Of a DNA stretch of 17,048 bases, positions 15,148-17,048 are shown in pieces (the stretch's first letter is position 1; each line of letters starts with the position of its first letter). Under the pieces are notes generated by a model. It searched no databases. It worked only from the letters and a program-made list of their open reading frames with translations, and was not told where the DNA came from. The position numbers and the translations under genes were made by a program. This DNA comes from Clostridiaceae bacterium (GTDB taxonomy: Bacteria > Bacillota > Clostridia > Oscillospirales > Acutalibacteraceae). The stretch lies in NCBI GenBank assembly GCA_904501675.1, contig CAJGCL010000035.1, positions 1-17,048 on the forward strand, in the 5' to 3' direction.

Positions 15148-15960
15148 TTAATAAATATTGAACATATTGAGATATGCGTTGAATATTGATTCTCCGACAA
15201 AGGCGCATATAGCTGAACCCATTGCAAGGAAAGGACCAAAAGGTATAACACCCTTCATCGCAGTTTTTGAAACGATTTTTCTTACAACTGAGAAAAGAAC
15301 GCCGAGAACCGCACTCATAAACAAGGCAATTATTACGGCCTTCCAGCCAATAACGAAACCGACTGCCGCCATAAGTTTGATATCGCCACCGCCCATGGCT
15401 CTGCCACCGGAAAGAAAAGCAATAAGGAAAAACAAGCCCGATACTGCGAAGAAACCAATTATTTTTGAAATAATCCATTCTTTTGTAAATTCACCTGCAA
15501 TTAACTTATCACCAACGATAAACAAACCACCAACAAGTATTGCTATCCACATAGAATCAGGTATTATCTGATGCTTGAAATCTATCCATGTTACTACAAT
15601 AAGCGCGGACATAAATATCATATACCCTACCAATTTAAGATTAAGCCCCTCAATAGCGTTACCGCCGCAAAGGAATAAATATGAGAGAACATATGCTGCA
15701 CCATTAAGAGCCTCAACTATAGGATATTGCTTGGAAATAGGTGCTTTACAATAACGACATTTACCACCAAGAAAAATCCAACTAAAGAGTGGAAACAAGT
15801 CTTTCCAATTCAGTTTATGGTTACAATTAGGACAAATTGAATTCCCCTTTTTAAAATCCATTCCAATAGGCAACCTGTATATAAGAACATTAAGAAAGCT
15901 ACCTATAACAGCACCGAAAACAAAGATTATTGTTGCTATGTATGCAGTTAAAAATACCAT
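15148..15960 (-). CDS. Prepilin peptidase (A24 family, ComC/PilD-like)
   Basis: This membrane aspartyl protease removes the leader of type IV pilin-like proteins and in many relatives N-methylates the new N-terminus. The 270-residue protein starts with the typical helix GAVIGSFLNVLIYRLP. A cytoplasmic zinc-binding loop has two CxxC pairs (Cys 43/46 and 68/71: CPNC and CRYC). The peptidase domain has both catalytic aspartates, WIDFKHQIIPD (127) and GGGDIKLMAAVG (193). About seven or eight membrane helices are expected, and length is normal. The ATG at 15960 follows GGGAG by 8 bases. It has a strong promoter and heads the co-directional set with DUF4830 and rsuA-type genes. No pilin or secretion ATPase gene is in the window, so its substrates must be elsewhere. 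Confidence 0.95.
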   Translation of the reverse strand: MVFLTAYIATIIFVFGAVIGSFLNVLIYRLPIGMDFKKGNSICPNCNHKLNWKDLFPLFSWIFLGGKCRYCKAPISKQYPIVEALNGAAYVLSYLFLCGGNAIEGLNLKLVGYMIFMSALIVVTWIDFKHQIIPDSMWIAILVGGLFIVGDKLIAGEFTKEWIISKIIGFFAVSGLFFLIAFLSGGRAMGGGDIKLMAAVGFVIGWKAVIIALFMSAVLGVLFSVVRKIVSKTAMKGVIPFGPFLAMGSAICAFVGESIFNAYLNMFNIY

Positions 15961-15989
15961 GGTTCACACTCCCGAAAAAATATAGAATA

Positions 15990-16018
15990 ATTATAGCTAC
16001 ATTCGACGACAAAGTCAA
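15990..16018 (-). promoter_or_regulatory. Strong sigma-A promoter for the prepilin peptidase operon
   Basis: On the complement strand: -35 TTGACT (16013-16018), 17-base spacer, perfect -10 TATAAT (15990-15995). The predicted start is near 15983, giving a leader of about 23 bases with a GGGAG ribosome site. One of the three clearest promoters in the window. Confidence 0.85.
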
Positions 16019-16063
16019 CAAATATCAGCCTATCTTTTTGTTCAAAAAATTTTAATATATATA

Positions 16064-16092
16064 TTGTTTTTTTTACGCGCGTGTGATATATT
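16064..16092 (+). promoter_or_regulatory. Extended -10 promoter for the alpha/beta-hydrolase gene
   Basis: -35 TTGTTT (16064-16069), 17-base spacer, -10 TATATT (16087-16092) with TGA directly before it (extended -10). The spacer carries a GC-rich palindrome, ACGCGCGT (16075-16082), in otherwise AT-rich DNA, which may be a protein-binding site. The predicted transcript starts near 16099, about 29 bases before the ATG, with a full AAGGAGG ribosome site at 16111-16117. Confidence 0.7.
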
Positions 16093-16127
16093 ATTCCTGT
16101 ATTATAACCTAAGGAGGAGCTTTTTCT

Positions 16128-17048
16128 ATGAAAAAGACAAGCAAACGCATAATAGCTATTGCTCTTGCAGTTGTTTTAACACTTTCTGTAGGCGTGGTAG
16201 GTATTTCAAGCTTACTCAACTTTAACGCAGTAGCTTCAAACGTACTTAATGCTGACAGCATTGAGGAAGCAATCGAGATCATGAAGAACACACCTGATTT
16301 CTTCTCAGGCTCTTCAAAATCCCTTTTCTCAGGCAAGCAGGACAGCACTGTTTACCCAACGATTATTATTCCGGGTATCAGCCAATCCATTTCTTATCTT
16401 GCTGACGAGAATGGCGACCCAGCATATAACTCAGCTGGTGATGAGCTTTCAGGCGGTCTTCTTATTCTTGACGGTAGCACAATTGTTCCAACAATTGTTA
16501 ACAATCTTGCTGCACCTCTTGCAACAGCACTTATCAACCAGAATGATAAGGACGGCAACTTCCGCAAAGCTGCTGCTAATACAGTTAAAGAGGTTTTCTC
16601 AATTCAGGCATCTAACAAGAACGGTGAGCCTGTAAACAACCTTAAAACTGTAAGATACGATACATCTGTTGCTAAAATGAGCGAGGATGATAGAGACTAC
16701 TTCTACAGAATGATTCCTATGAAAACTCTTACAGAAGATACAATAGATGTTACAACAGGTAAGGTTGCACAGAAAGCAATTCTCAGCGATGACCTTCTTT
16801 ACCTCTATGCCTTCCCTCTTATTGGCGATCCACTTGAATCAGCAAGAGGTCTTAACGACTACATTCAGTTCGTAAAAGAGCAGCAGGGTGCAGAAAAGGT
16901 TAACATTGTTACAATTTCTCTTGGCGGTACAATCCTTACATCTTACATGGAGCTTTACAAAAACACAGGTTACAAAGACATTAACAGAATCGTTAACGTT
17001 GTTTCTTGTCTCCAGGGTACAGACGTTATGGGTGATTTCTATCTCAGA
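16128..17048 (+). CDS. Secreted or membrane-anchored alpha/beta-hydrolase-like protein, N-terminal part (3' truncated by window edge)
   Basis: The frame is open from ATG at 16128 to the window edge (307 residues seen, no stop). AAGGAGG lies 10 bases upstream. Residues 1-37 form a signal peptide or anchor: basic MKKTSKR, then a hydrophobic run to about 30, with VASN as a possible cleavage site. YPTIIIPGISQS (76-87) resembles the first strand and oxyanion loop of alpha/beta-hydrolases (normally HGxxQS). KVNIVTISLGGTILTSYMELY (258-278) looks like the nucleophile elbow with Ser 264. The canonical GxSxG reads TISLG, so the first Gly is Thr. The Asp and His of the triad would lie beyond the window. 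A lipase/esterase-like role is inferred and the substrate is unknown. Codon use is strongly biased to GCA, CTT, GTT and ACA, unlike the neighbours, which with the strong promoter suggests high expression. Confidence 0.8.
   Translation, partial: MKKTSKRIIAIALAVVLTLSVGVVGISSLLNFNAVASNVLNADSIEEAIEIMKNTPDFFSGSSKSLFSGKQDSTVYPTIIIPGISQSISYLADENGDPAYNSAGDELSGGLLILDGSTIVPTIVNNLAAPLATALINQNDKDGNFRKAAANTVKEVFSIQASNKNGEPVNNLKTVRYDTSVAKMSEDDRDYFYRMIPMKTLTEDTIDVTTGKVAQKAILSDDLLYLYAFPLIGDPLESARGLNDYIQFVKEQQGAEKVNIVTISLGGTILTSYMELYKNTGYKDINRIVNVVSCLQGTDVMGDFYLR

Noticed and set aside
15104..15478. 124-codon frame overlapping the end of the prepilin peptidase
   Set aside because: It is out of frame with an intact, motif-complete prepilin peptidase, and the overlap is not a frameshift.
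16077..16083. GCGCGTG, identical to the Lactococcus Chi sequence, in a window that also encodes AddAB
   Set aside because: Chi sequences differ between lineages and a single 7-base match in a promoter spacer is expected by chance. Only a genome-wide over-representation and strand-bias count could support it.
1..17048. tRNA, rRNA, CRISPR array, insertion sequence, prophage or toxin-antitoxin genes
   Set aside because: No cloverleaf-like or rRNA segments, no spaced direct repeats, no transposase or integrase motifs and no terminal inverted repeats were seen. Coding density is high and the genes are typical core genes.

Overview
The window reads as a low-GC, Gram-positive (Firmicutes) chromosome, most likely an anaerobic Clostridia of the Oscillospirales/Ruminococcaceae type. 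The reasons are AT-rich intergenic DNA with strong AGGAGG-type ribosome sites and sigma-A promoters, an addB-addA pair instead of recBCD, an iron-sulfur AddB, a DUF4830 protein, a DUF378 protein and a PcsB/CwlO-like FtsEX hydrolase. The lineage is inferred from gene content only. All genes are ordinary chromosomal ones. I see no tRNA, rRNA, CRISPR array, insertion sequence or prophage gene.

Layout. (1) Bases 1-737 (+) hold the C-terminal part of a beta-propeller-like protein of unknown function. A shared hairpin terminator separates it from (2) the complement-strand addB-addA operon (777-7632), the AddAB helicase-nuclease for double-strand-break repair, whose genes overlap by 14 bases. (3) A divergent AT-rich region separates addB from a small DUF378 membrane protein gene (7794-8018, +), which converges on greA (8061-8537, -) through a perfect 14-bp hairpin. 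(4) Reading leftwards from 15960 almost everything is on the complement strand. The cell-envelope block is a CdaR/PucR-type regulator (12587-13672), then ftsE, ftsX and a secreted coiled-coil M23 peptidase (9402-12470) in an overlapping operon. An unrecognised 238-residue protein (8629-9345) and greA, with its own promoter, follow. (5) A second complement-strand operon, 13845-15960, holds a prepilin peptidase, a DUF4830 membrane-anchored protein and an RsuA-type pseudouridine synthase. (6) Divergent from it, the 5' part of a secreted alpha/beta-hydrolase gene with a strong promoter runs off the right edge.

How the parts work together. FtsE and FtsX form the ATPase/permease that activates cell-wall hydrolases during growth or division, and the secreted coiled-coil M23 enzyme overlapping ftsX is the natural partner. 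AddA and AddB form one enzyme. The other genes are individual housekeeping or accessory functions.

The most unusual structure is regulatory. At two intercistronic junctions (9345-9402 and 15075-15148) a strong hairpin starts about 14-16 bases after the upstream stop codon, and its 3' arm contains the Shine-Dalgarno sequence of the next gene. This geometry suggests translational coupling or a terminator/ribosome-site switch. Other points are the acidic C-terminal tail on FtsE, repeated motifs and phased A-tracts around the regulator promoter, and a 51-base imperfect palindrome between the regulator and ftsE. No clearly new multi-gene system is evident.
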